Of a DNA stretch of 64,000 bases, positions 54,391 to 64,000 are shown in pieces; the stretch's first letter is position 1, and every line of letters starts with the position of its first letter. The notes under the pieces are model-generated. The model was not told where the DNA came from. It saw nothing but the letters and a program-made list of their open reading frames with translations, and searched no databases. The position numbers and the translations under genes are program-made. The stretch lies in NCBI GenBank assembly GCA_001695595.3, contig MBPM02000054.1:434001-498000 (forward strand), in the 5' to 3' direction. The DNA comes from Plasmopara viticola. Lineage: Eukaryota; Oomycota; Peronosporomycetes; Peronosporales; Peronosporaceae.

Positions 54391-55056
54391 ATGCCGATCG
54401 TGTACGCGCTGGTATCACGGGAGAAAACAGTGCTGGCCGAGTATACAGCCACGTCTGGTAACTTCCCCACTGTTACCCGTGTGCTTCTCGCCAAGATTCC
54501 GAACACGAATGGTCGCATGTCATACGTATATGATCGCCACATTTTCCACTACATTGTGGAAGGCGGCGTGACGTATATGTGCATGGCGGATGACGACCTC
54601 AAGCGACGCCTCCCTTTTCTCTTGTTGGAAGATATGAAGAAACGTTTTCAGGACACATACGGCCAGCATGCGCTTACAGCTGTTGCTTTCGCCATGAACG
54701 ACCAGTTCCAGCACGAGATCCGTCGCCTACTCGACTATTACAACGCTAATCCCGACGCGGACTCGCTTTCTCGGGTCAAGCAGCAGATTGACGATGTGAA
54801 GGATATCATGGTAGAAAACATTGACAAGGTGCTGGAAAGAGGCGAAAAGTTTGAGCTGCTCGTGGACCGCACAGACAAACTTAATCGCCAGTCGGTGAAG
54901 TTTGAGCGTTCGTCCACGCACCTACGCAAGTCCATGTGGAGACGCAATTTCAAGCTCTGGCTTCTGCTCATCATATTTGGGCTATTTATCATTTATCTCG
55001 TCATTTCCATGGCCTGTGGCTTTGACTTTAGTGGCTGTTCTGGCAAGCATGAGTGA
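54391..55056 (+). CDS. VAMP7: VAMP7-like longin R-SNARE
   Basis: 221 residues, a typical length. The longin domain (1-~112; MPIVYALVSREKTVLAEYT, GNFPTVTRVLLAKIP, YIVEGGVTYMCMADDD) controls SNARE availability and targeting. The R-SNARE helix (~127-186) has the zero-layer Arg at 150 in VLERGEKFELLVDRTD. The single C-terminal membrane anchor (~188-208, FKLWLLLIIFGLFIIYLVIS) has a short luminal tail. Known role: vesicle fusion with late endosome/vacuole or plasma membrane, pairing with Q-SNAREs. The start ATG is the only one before the longin strand beta-1 and sits in gccATGCC. It converges with the next gene, with 80 bp between stop codons. Confidence 0.93.
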   Translation: MPIVYALVSREKTVLAEYTATSGNFPTVTRVLLAKIPNTNGRMSYVYDRHIFHYIVEGGVTYMCMADDDLKRRLPFLLLEDMKKRFQDTYGQHALTAVAFAMNDQFQHEIRRLLDYYNANPDADSLSRVKQQIDDVKDIMVENIDKVLERGEKFELLVDRTDKLNRQSVKFERSSTHLRKSMWRRNFKLWLLLIIFGLFIIYLVISMACGFDFSGCSGKHE

Positions 55057-55136
55057 GGCTTAATTTACATTTGTTAATTGACAAATTGTCGTGTTTGCAG
55101 TGCTTTATCATCTAGCTGTCTAACTCTATTTCCTAC

Positions 55137-56939
55137 CTAATGCGCAAAGTCTAACGCGCGGTCAAAGTTTGTCTCGGATGTGCTGCGTACGCCGTCATGC
55201 CAGTGGCTCTCGATGTTAGTGTGCAGTGCCGCAGTGACAACTTTAAAAATCACCTCATCCCGTCCCATAAAGTGAAGCAGCACAAAGTGGCAGCCGGCAA
55301 ATGCCAATGCTTCCTTGGCTACATCAACGTTTGGGCTCTGCAAAGTTCGAGCCAGTCGCGTGAAAATACGGCGCTGTAGTAATTGCGACGGGTCTACTTT
55401 ATAGAGTGGTGGACCCGACATGATCACCCGTGCCACCATACGAGTCGCACCGACTTCTTGTTTTGGGTAACGAGTGGGCCATGCGCTTAATAATCGCTCT
55501 AAGAGTTGACCAGTCACCGACGGCATGTAAGCCACAAACTGACCCGCACAACTTATGAGCTCTTCGTCGTCGGAACCAGCAGGATCGACCCAATGCGCAC
55601 GCCACAGCGCCACAAGAGTGGCCAAACAATTGCGCACAATCTCTCTTTGCTGTCCCTCCTCCGCTCCATCTGGATGCAGCGTGTATTGTAGACTCTCTTC
55701 AACGTGCTCAATCAAGAATCGCAATAGCTCTGTAAAGCCATGTCCATGGTCGTGCAGATTGTCTCGAATTACTCGCGTAGACGACATTTCAACGCCAAGC
55801 GTCTGTGCACGCACCGCAACGGCTTTTACATAGTCTACGCGCAACGCTGTGGCATCAGCTAGTGCTCGCGCGAGGTGCAGCCTCTTGGCAGGAAAACTTT
55901 TGTGGATAGCACGTAGAATATCTAGTCGCGCACTGGCAGTACGAAAGTCCTCGAAGCGCAGCGCAGTCACTAACGCGTGAATAAACGCTGGAGTAATGAG
56001 CTGATCAGCAGCCACTGCTGGAGTCATTGCACTTGGTAGCGACGAAGGCATTTGTACATCGAGCTGGTCTTTAAATAGTGCGATGGCAAGCCCTCGCTTA
56101 ACGAACTCTTCATTCGGTTCGTCCGTATCTGTTCCTGTGTCGTCTCCAAAAGCGCTTAGAGCTTGTCGTGGACGATTGCGCTCCTCTTTGCTCCGTACAA
56201 ACAGCGCCGTAAAGATCGTATCAATGACGTCGTCACGACTGGCTACGCGCTGCGGCAGCCGCTTTTGCTGGCTGAAGAGCGTAAGTTGCTGAGGAAAAGC
56301 GCTTGCTGTTGTCTCGGGGTATACGTCTCCCACATCTTGATGAATCGACGTCATTGCCGATGCATTTTGTAGATTACCGTGCGATTGCAGTTCTGTTGAC
56401 GTGAGCGATAGCTTCCGACGGTGATGTTCTTGCATCGATGCGGCCACGTTTTTCAAGGTCTGTTTCTTTTCATTCTGACTTTTTTTAATGCCCATGCGTT
56501 TTCGTCGAGGTTTGTCCAAAGTGTTGTCATCACTGCCTCGAGCTGCAGCTCTGATCCGTGTTGTCGCCGTCTGCTGCTGCTGGCTTTTCGTACCCGTCGC
56601 CTCGATGTTCTTGTGCGATTTGGAAATACCTTCTACTAGGGCTGTTTGTCTTGGTCTTCGAAAAGAGGAGGCAGACATTGCGGCAAGTGAAGTATCACGT
56701 CGCTTTGTCACAAAGGCCATTGACCGCTTAGGCGCTGAGATTGGCGGCTGGACAGCCGGCTCGAACGCAGGTGCCGACAACGACAAATTAAAGCGACTAA
56801 AGCACTTGTCGAGATCGTCTTCCTCCGGACTACACTCACGATTGCGCTGGCGATGCACGCGACTTGCCCGCAGTTTAGAACCTCCGCGCACCTTATCGGT
56901 GGCATTGCCATTTCTGGCACGGCTCATGTTGCTAATCAA
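55137..56939 (-). CDS. PP2A B56-like HEAT-repeat protein with disordered N-terminus
   Basis: 600 residues in one exon; the start may instead be the inner Met at 56927. Residues 1-310 are basic, Ser/Gln-rich and mostly disordered (RRKRMGIKKSQNEKK, possible nuclear signal). Residues ~315-600 look like a B56/PR61 regulatory subunit fold of protein phosphatase 2A: ITPAFIHALVTALRFEDFRTASARLDIL, then ILERLL-like QLLERLLSAWPTRYPKQEV. IFTRLARTLQSPNVDVAKEALAF and IESHWHDGVRSTSETNFDRAL follow; these track the B56 segments around [36 protein letters not shown] and the HWN helix. The N-terminal B56 repeats are poorly conserved. It may select PP2A substrates. Assignment is by motif memory, not alignment. 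Confidence 0.6.
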   Translation of the reverse strand: MISNMSRARNGNATDKVRGGSKLRASRVHRQRNRECSPEEDDLDKCFSRFNLSLSAPAFEPAVQPPISAPKRSMAFVTKRRDTSLAAMSASSFRRPRQTALVEGISKSHKNIEATGTKSQQQQTATTRIRAAARGSDDNTLDKPRRKRMGIKKSQNEKKQTLKNVAASMQEHHRRKLSLTSTELQSHGNLQNASAMTSIHQDVGDVYPETTASAFPQQLTLFSQQKRLPQRVASRDDVIDTIFTALFVRSKEERNRPRQALSAFGDDTGTDTDEPNEEFVKRGLAIALFKDQLDVQMPSSLPSAMTPAVAADQLITPAFIHALVTALRFEDFRTASARLDILRAIHKSFPAKRLHLARALADATALRVDYVKAVAVRAQTLGVEMSSTRVIRDNLHDHGHGFTELLRFLIEHVEESLQYTLHPDGAEEGQQREIVRNCLATLVALWRAHWVDPAGSDDEELISCAGQFVAYMPSVTGQLLERLLSAWPTRYPKQEVGATRMVARVIMSGPPLYKVDPSQLLQRRIFTRLARTLQSPNVDVAKEALAFAGCHFVLLHFMGRDEVIFKVVTAALHTNIESHWHDGVRSTSETNFDRALDFAH

Positions 56940-57685
56940 TGGCTTGACCGAAATTATACCTTAATTCAATTGGCAGATAGTAACACTAATTGAATTTCCA
57001 GAAACAGCATAGTGAATTAGTGTATTTATCTCCCGATTTTGGCGCTCGACCACATGCATCGTGCACGAATCAGAGTGTCCAACACTCGGGTCGATTTATT
57101 GCACACGCGGCAAGCAGTGGCGTCCGCTGTTCTTGTTCAGCCAATTTGATGCTGCACTGTTGCTGTGTTTGTTCGAGAACTTCAACTTTTTTGCAGCAAA
57201 CTCTCGAGGTACGACACATGACCGCCGTATGCAGCCAAATGCATTATTGGCACCTCTCGACTCTTGCTCCACTGCACAGCCATTTACAAGCTTAAATCGG
57301 TCGCGGCTGCGTCATTATTGTGGCCAGCAGCCATAACGCAAGTGTGCTGCTCCAGCATCCTTGGTAAATGCTTTGCTCGAGGTGAACCTAAAGCACAGTG
57401 TATCTATAAGTCTCTGCTCTCGTACGCGACGCGGCCATCACTGTCACAAGTTCCGCCCGCCTCCAATAGTATATAGGATAACGACTGACTTGTTGGATGT
57501 CGGGTAAGAGCCGAATGATAATTTGGTTTTGACTATATGGTCATCAATACATTTATCAGTACGCCGAGGCGGCGAGCCGAGTGAACTTATTTCTCGTTTT
57601 TTTCTTCTTCATTGCATAAGTTCTCAACATTAAGAGACGATGCACTGTTTAATATTAAGCAAAACCGTGAAGACTGACGGATTCA
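56940..57685. other. Intergenic spacer
   Basis: 746 bp between the B56-like gene start and the stop of the upstream same-strand gene. No gene or repeat seen; it should hold the B56-like promoter and the terminator of the AIF-like gene. Confidence 0.5.
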
Positions 57686-59410
57686 TTACGTAGACACGAC
57701 ATGCAGCCAGTCATTTGGCGCAAGTGAGATCGTATGTTTGAGTTCGTCCACCACATTATCGCGAATCTCCGGCCGCGAAAGCATCAATTGGCGAGCACTC
57801 TCGAGCACATCTGAGGCGTTCCATAACACAATGCCCATGATCTTGTTGCCTTTAAGAAAATACACTACACCACGCTCGTATGACAAACCTTGATCACCAC
57901 TAAGACCGGCACCGACATTTGGTGGCTGCACCCACACACCTACAGTGCGCATTGTCGAATCCACCTCACCAATACCTTCCATCAGCACACCTATACCTGG
58001 TAGGTGGCTACGAAACAATGGCTGATGCCGATACGTCTTCATCTTCCCGGCACCAAGAAGCGACCTGGCCATATTGCGGCCAGCGGTCAGTCCACTGTTG
58101 ACAGCGTGATCGTATCGATCCACGCGCCGTCTCCCTAGATACGGATCATAGTAACTAGCCGCGTTCCCAGCGACAAATAGGCCCGAAACGGCCTCTAGCT
58201 GCGCGTTGACCACAATTCCGCCATTCTTTTCATCCCGCTCAAGGCCGCCACCTGTACGAGTCGCGCGTCCCATGCGCAGCGTTGTGGCTGGATCTGTATG
58301 GGTCGAGGCCAGCACGACGTAGGCAGCGTCCAGTACCGCTTCAGATTTGTCCTTGCCCAGAACCGCCTCGGGTTTGTCCTTGCCTAACACGCCTACAGTC
58401 ACGCCGATGTCGCTCTCGATAGCGTCGTCGTCCAAGCTAGGGCGCAAACTCGTGACTAGTTGGTTGGGCACGACGTCAACTCCTGCACGGCTAAGTCGAC
58501 GCGCCAGCTCCTGTGCCAGATACGGAGGCAGCGTCCTGGCGGCAGGCGACTGCTCGACAAAGACCAGTTTGATCTTTAAGTGATTGTTTCGCGGGTCCGT
58601 AGCCAGCGCACAGGCCACTTCACAGCCCAAAAAACCTGCACCAATAACCAGCACGCTCTGCACCGCGCCACCACCTTCCTCCGACGCTCCAGCTGCTAGC
58701 TGTTCAAGCCGCACAAAATCCGCTCGCGTCGTGCACGTGTTGACACGGTCTTTAAGCGTGTATGAGACGCGATTGCTGTCTAGAACGTAAAAGTGGCGAG
58801 GCCGACCAGCTGACGCCAAAAGGCAGCGCTCGTATCGCACCTCGGTTCCGTCTCCAAGCAGCACGCGGTTCTTTTCCACGTCAAATTCTAGCGGCCGCTT
58901 GTCTAGCAGCAGCGTGAGCGGCGGCGGACCGGCGGACGAGGCCACGTCCTCCTCAAAACGTGCACTCAAATGGCGGCGCCATTCATTGTAGCTCTTTAAA
59001 AGAGCAGGAGCCAGTGACGGTTCATCGTCCCTATCATCAACATCATCATCCCGCGGCTGCTGAACGCCAAAGTCGAGACGAGGCAGCGCATTCTCGTCAC
59101 TGAGCACGAGAATATCGGCGCTGGCGTCCTCTTGACGAATGGCCTCAATAGCGGCGTTGGCAGCTGTACCAGAGCCTACGATCACGTACCTGTGATGTTT
59201 AGTCTGTTTGCGGCGTGTAAAGCGGCGCGCCAGTCGGAGCTTGTCGCCGCCGGCTGAGGGCGCGCTTGGCAATGAGAGAGCGGCAGAACCACCGACCGGT
59301 AGGTCCACCGTTGCTGGTATTGGATCATTGAATGAAGAATAAGTAATTGATGAAAGACTGGCGGCCAACGCCGCCGCGGGCAGTGATGAGCGCTGCCACA
59401 AGCGCCACAT
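57686..59410 (-). CDS. Apoptosis-inducing-factor-like mitochondrial flavoprotein
   Basis: 574 residues from MWRLWQRSSLPAAALAASLS, an Arg-rich amphipathic presequence. An upstream in-frame ATG at 59479 would hide it, so I prefer 59410. FAD-binding motif VIVGSGTAANAA (~77-88), LLASAGRPR, NAD-binding motif VLVIGAGFLGCEVA (~254-267), the FAD 'AGNAASYYD' loop (~414-421) and a C-terminal dimer/AIF-C domain (NVGAGL, YERGVVYFLKGNKIMGIVLWN). Known family role: NADH oxidation, respiratory complex biogenesis and, when released, chromatin condensation. A tandem duplication of ten residues (VLGKDKPEA-V/VLGKDKSEA-V, ~341-360) lies between the two nucleotide-binding regions, and an acidic DDDVDDRDDE insert near 122 is also unusual. 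Confidence 0.88.
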   Translation of the reverse strand: MWRLWQRSSLPAAALAASLSSITYSSFNDPIPATVDLPVGGSAALSLPSAPSAGGDKLRLARRFTRRKQTKHHRYVIVGSGTAANAAIEAIRQEDASADILVLSDENALPRLDFGVQQPRDDDVDDRDDEPSLAPALLKSYNEWRRHLSARFEEDVASSAGPPPLTLLLDKRPLEFDVEKNRVLLGDGTEVRYERCLLASAGRPRHFYVLDSNRVSYTLKDRVNTCTTRADFVRLEQLAAGASEEGGGAVQSVLVIGAGFLGCEVACALATDPRNNHLKIKLVFVEQSPAARTLPPYLAQELARRLSRAGVDVVPNQLVTSLRPSLDDDAIESDIGVTVGVLGKDKPEAVLGKDKSEAVLDAAYVVLASTHTDPATTLRMGRATRTGGGLERDEKNGGIVVNAQLEAVSGLFVAGNAASYYDPYLGRRRVDRYDHAVNSGLTAGRNMARSLLGAGKMKTYRHQPLFRSHLPGIGVLMEGIGEVDSTMRTVGVWVQPPNVGAGLSGDQGLSYERGVVYFLKGNKIMGIVLWNASDVLESARQLMLSRPEIRDNVVDELKHTISLAPNDWLHVVST

Positions 59411-62400
59411 AACGAGAGAATTAAGACCTAAATCTTTATGACGAGATCTTGATTGATTGAAAAAAAAGTTTACACACAAAAGGTACTGAATTGCTCACAT
59501 ACAGATTATAGATGGGATGCAATTTGGTCACCGGAAGAGTATATATGTCTGCGACAGATACACATACCGGCATCCATCTGTATGCAAATCGGTATAAGTA
59601 CCGACTAAGTGCCCTGCCGAGCATCATTGCTTCAAGGATCCTTTTATTGTAATATTGGCATTTGATATGAAGGCTCGGCTTAAAGTAGAAGCCCGTTACA
59701 TTCTCCCACTCTTGCCATTTGCATGAAGAGCTAAGTTGTAACGATGGCCGAAAAGGGGCTGCCGTAGGCCGGATCGATCTTTGATGACCAAGCCGATACG
59801 GAAGAAGGTTACTATAGCTTCCATAGGTGCCGCTGCACCAAAATCGGTTCGTGCGCTTAAGGTCGCGCCTGCCACATAGGCCACTCTTGTACCGCGGATG
59901 GTACAAATTCCACTCGCTATGTAGCCTCTGCGGCAAGAAATGCTTTGGAAGATTGTCCCACTGCATCGCGACGTTTGTCGCGCGCCCCTCGTTCTGTTTC
60001 GTCTAGACCTCTATTTCAGAGCGATAGAAATAGCGGAAAGCCGCCTTCTTCTTCATTTGTTAAAGCGGCGAAGAAGCCTCAGGGCAGTAATGGCGTTGTC
60101 AAAATAGCCTCATCGCCTGGGATTACGCCTTTTAAGATGTGGTCTAAACATCAGACTTCACTTGAAACAACATAGAAGTCTTAGGATCTCGGGGGCGAAT
60201 CCAAGTTCAGAATGCCTTTGTGAATAATGTCAACAGAACAAGTCTCGGTACATTTTTAGGGTGGACCAGACCGATAAGAGCACTAATTGTAATAAGGTTG
60301 CGCCAGGAAGTGGCGTCGTCAGTACGAGAAATTTGATATCGATCTTTGATTTCCACCAAGTATTTGGCCAGAGGAAAGCTTATGTAGTGCCAGCACATCT
60401 CTGCGTATCGGATTGTGCGATAATTAGTAATGTTTGTCGTCATTGCTAAGTCAGGTAGGGAACCTATGCGACTCGCCGGCCGACAGGTACTGATGCAAGT
60501 TACCGTTTTGTTTTCACCCACCGAATTAAAGGGTCCGACAAAGAAGATGAAACCCGTCTGGATGGGTAATACCCAGTCGACACTGGCCGTGGTTCGATCA
60601 CCTATCTCGCGCGGCGCGAGGGCTCTCAGAAGGTCAGTCCAAAACAAATTCTAGCTCCACCACAATCTACGTGCTTCAAGCGCTGCATCAAAAATCCGCA
60701 TAAGGTTCATCCTCGGCATTGCAGAAAGCCTGAACACCACAAGGGTGGCCTGGAAAAACTGACACGTACCCGGCTCGATCTCTGGTATTAAGCAGACAAT
60801 CAGGCCAGAGATCAGCCACCAAGGCAAACCCAACTTTTGCTAATAGTATTAACTGGTGCTAGCATTTTACGTCTGTAGACAAAATGTGTAATGTGTTCAC
60901 TTGGTGGACCAAAGACGACTTAACGTCTCGGCTTACGCATATTGCCAATTCGGGCGTTGGGAGCTTAAGGTCTGAGGGTGATTAGGAATAGCTTAATCCG
61001 CACTGAACGCGCCAAAAGGATTCAGCTTAGATACGAAGCGCCTGTTGCATGACGCAATGGTGTTCGACCAGCCATGCTGGTGCGTATAAAAAATTCAAAA
61101 AGCTTCAAATCAGTACCACTCTGCCGCATAACAATGCGTACTCTGCATTTTACAAGAAAGTGCCGCTGATCTTGTGCTAAGAAGAACCAAAAGAGGCCCT
61201 CTGGTCTAGGCCTTTAGTCTTCTGTTTCACAAGCGTCTTCTGTGTACGCACAGAAGTGATTCTCTGGGGTCAAACTTCGACCTGAGAGGCTCTTGAAGCG
61301 GAGTTCACTTCTTTGGCCTTGTGCTCCTTGCGTCGTCACCGTCGAATTATTCGCTGCTTACCTCGGCGGGAGCTTTTCAAGCTGCATCGAGAAAGCAGCC
61401 TCTTTTGTAGTAAGCTCAATTCTTAGCCTACCGCTTACAACCTTATGTCCTCAAATTAAGCTTGATACGATAATGATATCTGCCACATGATGGCAAATCG
61501 TACAGCGCAGGAAGTTGTGTAACTTAAAAATGCTGGTCACTTGACGTCTTAGCGCTAAGACCGAGCATGGGGACAATACCTTGGAGAGGTGATGGGGGAA
61601 ATGTAACTGGGTTCAAGGCTTTCCAGCTCTCGAAGGAAGTGTTTATTTAGATTTACGGAGAATCAGTTCAGTATAATTAGCAGGGCAAGAAATACGATTG
61701 AATTTGCTGAAGTTAAATATGAAGAGCTCTTTACTGTATACGGGGGAAAAATAGGTATGTGTATTTAGTTAAGCGATAGATAATGGTCAGACACGTACTA
61801 CACCGCTAGAAAGAGTAAGCTCGGTATATTCGAGCAAAATGAAATTTCGTCTCATCGCACACTTCACTATTCTAATATATGTATATAAATTTTCCCGCCT
61901 GTATCCATTAAGAAGCTCTTTTTGGTCAACTCAAGCAGATATAATCGCATCCCTTGTCCTGCTAATTGTATTCAGCTGGCTTCCCGCGAAGTCAAATAAG
62001 TACTTCCTTTGATAGGAACTGCAAGAAAAGGAATACCTGGTGTACGGTAGACACTACGTCGGTGTTTTATCGCTGTGCTCATTAAACGTTTTACCGTATC
62101 CAAAATCAAAATATAGAGCCAAGTAACTTATATTTTTTTTCAATCTATCTTGAAATAGTCTTGTGCACTTTTCGACATATGAAAACTCGCATATTTTCCT
62201 ACACAAATTTTCATGGGATCGTTGTCGCATTAAAAGTAATCTATTGTCGAGCGGTTGGTCACTCGATTTGACACCGAAAGGTATCTCACAGGGAGCAATT
62301 GAAAGCAGCTAGAGATAGGCTACTTAGGTGGACCAGCACTTGCACACATTAATTGTAATTATTTCGAGCATAATTTGTATTGAATATTAATGGGCTGAAT

Positions 62401-64000
62401 GAAAGTAGCATTCAAATGGTTTACAATCACACCCGAAAGTGTGGCTGCCTTACAATCCGTACTTATTTGGAATGTCAACGATTAAGTGGTTTGGACACCA
62501 CACTGCTCAAAAAGCCCCAAACTGCACAAGGGGGGGGGGTACGGGGCTCAATTCTAAAAGGGGTCAAATAGCTTCCAGCATCCTGCACTAAAATAGCTTA
62601 GTCGTAGTGTGTGGTATTCAGCAGCTTAAATTTCCATTGGGCAACATTTGCCACATCTTCTTTGTCGGGTGTACACATACATTAAACTTTTGTAGGAAGG
62701 GCTGGCTCCCTATTATAGAATATTATGGAAATTGTGGCTCCTGTTGACCCTATCGATTTTGCGTATTGTTGCTCTTTAAAAGGTACCAAAATGGGTATCG
62801 AGTAAGGGCTTATACTGGAACAGAGGTATGGTAAAAAAAAATAAACATTGGATACAATTATCCGACTATTGACTGTATTTGATTGCATACGTCGATCCCT
62901 TTGAGACCGAAAATATTTTCTTGCAAAGGTTCTGGTATAGATCGAAGAACCTACTGAATGTGCATCTTGCTTAGCTTGAACGACTTTTTGTCTTCTATGA
63001 GTTTCAGAAGGCGGTTTCATTTGCAACTCTTCCGACTGCCAGGTAGCGCGAGCACTTCATTGAAAAAGTAATCGGCTTTTTTATCCAGTACGCTCGAGAA
63101 TTAGTAAAAATACCTCGTTTATCATAAATTCCGCCGGTGCTCGTGCATTCGTTCCTGCAGTCAAGCAGGAAGCGAGCTTCACGAACTTGTTGAATAAACG
63201 GCACTCATCGAACAAGTCAATGTGAGTATGCTCAAGGGATGAACTCGCCTCGCACTCTCCCCGTTTGATTGCAGGCAGCAAACATGAACGTGGTGCTTCA
63301 AATTGCTTTTCGAGAGAAGTATAGCCACAGACAGGCTAGCTTCTCCAGATTACCGAAGACGGACATCTTCTTGCTCTATTTGGCGCCCGTGGACCCGCTG
63401 ATTAAGTCTAAGTTTTGATGCACTCACATGTTGCCGAGCAAATGAACACCTGAAGTTTTGGCTGCAATTAATTGGGTACACAATGCGAGTCGGTACTGAA
63501 TGGGGCCAAAAACGTGAATCTTTATCACACTTAAGAGCTTTGAGCGGGCGCCCGTAGAACCCAAGCCTCGGGCCCCAAGAAATCGATGGTCACTACTGGA
63601 GTCAGAACGGAATACTTAAGTCCTCATGACGGATGTGTGCACTGGGAAAATCTAGTCCCTGATAGCTTGGCAGCTATCTTAGGAGGGATTAGTGCGGTGG
63701 ACTGCTGGCTGCACACGCAAGTGCACAAAGGTGTTAAACCCATTTTGATTTACAACATACTCTGGTACGTCGCAAATTCTCGCGCGTCGGCAAACGATTG
63801 CAGTCAATTGAAATACGTTGTAAGCGAGAGCAGCAAATATAAATTAGATCCGGTGGCTTTCGGGACAATTTTAAGCGTCTCTAGGGTCAAAATCGATCTA
63901 AGTTGTGAGATTTTAGGGTTTTGACATGACAGAGTCAACAAGTCTCTTTTTTGCTATAAACATGGGCAATAATGACTTGAACTTGAGTATTTCGTTACAA
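59411..64000. other. Gene-poor region to window end
   Basis: No intact recognisable gene. A + frame ending at 60175 (stop), readable from about 59861 as CTADGTNSTRYVASAARNALEDCPTASRRL to FKMWSKHQTSLETT, looks like a C-terminal exon without its start. A 146-codon minus frame (60207-60647), a 60-codon minus frame (60651-60833) and a 112-codon + frame (63586-63924; DGCVHWENLVPDSLAAILGG) have no recognised motifs. A run of ten G lies at 62530-62539. Confidence 0.4.

Noticed and set aside
59436..59966. 176-codon minus frame upstream of the AIF-like gene
   Set aside because: Overlaps the AIF 5' region in another frame, low-complexity and Arg/Ser-rich; no family seen.
60207..60833. Two minus frames (146 and 60 codons) considered as Gypsy or membrane-protein pieces
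   Set aside because: No integrase, RT, protease or zinc-knuckle motif could be found.
62530..62539. G-run considered as a G-quadruplex
   Set aside because: A single homopolymer without the spaced G-tracts needed for a defined quadruplex.

Overview
The window reads as nuclear DNA of a plant-pathogenic oomycete of the Phytophthora/downy-mildew group. The evidence is long, mostly single-exon genes, a few introns of about 60-78 nt with GT...AG ends, a START-FYVE-type protein of the kind expanded in oomycetes, and dense Ty1/copia retrotransposons. I infer this from content; no species can be named from the sequence alone.

Layout: (1) 1-14620 is a head-to-tail array of five ~2.95 kb monomers, all copia-derived and all on the minus strand. 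Each monomer is a shortened LTR + internally deleted gag + protease + integrase + the N-terminal part of reverse transcriptase (RT), ending before the RT catalytic YVDD and RNase H. (2) 14620-18427 is a longer, decayed minus-strand copia element (A) whose RT/RNase H end is fused to the array. (3) 18428-34680 is a scrap-heap of copia fragments on both strands, with many LTRs. Here + strand pieces are mainly 3' halves (RT-RNase H-3' LTR) and - strand pieces are mainly 5' halves (5' LTR-gag-integrase). Several LTR outer ends abut internal integrase or RT positions of the next fragment exactly. (4) 34680-64000 is gene space with long non-coding gaps: a START-FYVE-like protein (-), an ATAD2/Yta7-like chromatin AAA ATPase with PHD finger, bromodomain and Tudor-like domain (+, five predicted exons), a VAMP7-like longin R-SNARE (+), a PP2A B56-like HEAT protein (-) and an AIF-like mitochondrial flavoprotein (-). 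Between them lie several decayed or unrecognised coding relics.

The cellular genes form no operon-like unit; they are independent housekeeping-type functions (lipid/endosome binding, chromatin, vesicle fusion, phosphatase regulation, mitochondrial redox). The most unusual structure is the array. Its monomers alternate between two sequence types (A-B-A-B, then a B-like fifth unit), which points to duplication of a ~5.9 kb dimer. Its parent family uses a primer-binding site complementary to the anticodon arm of initiator tRNA-Met, and that site contains the gag start codon.
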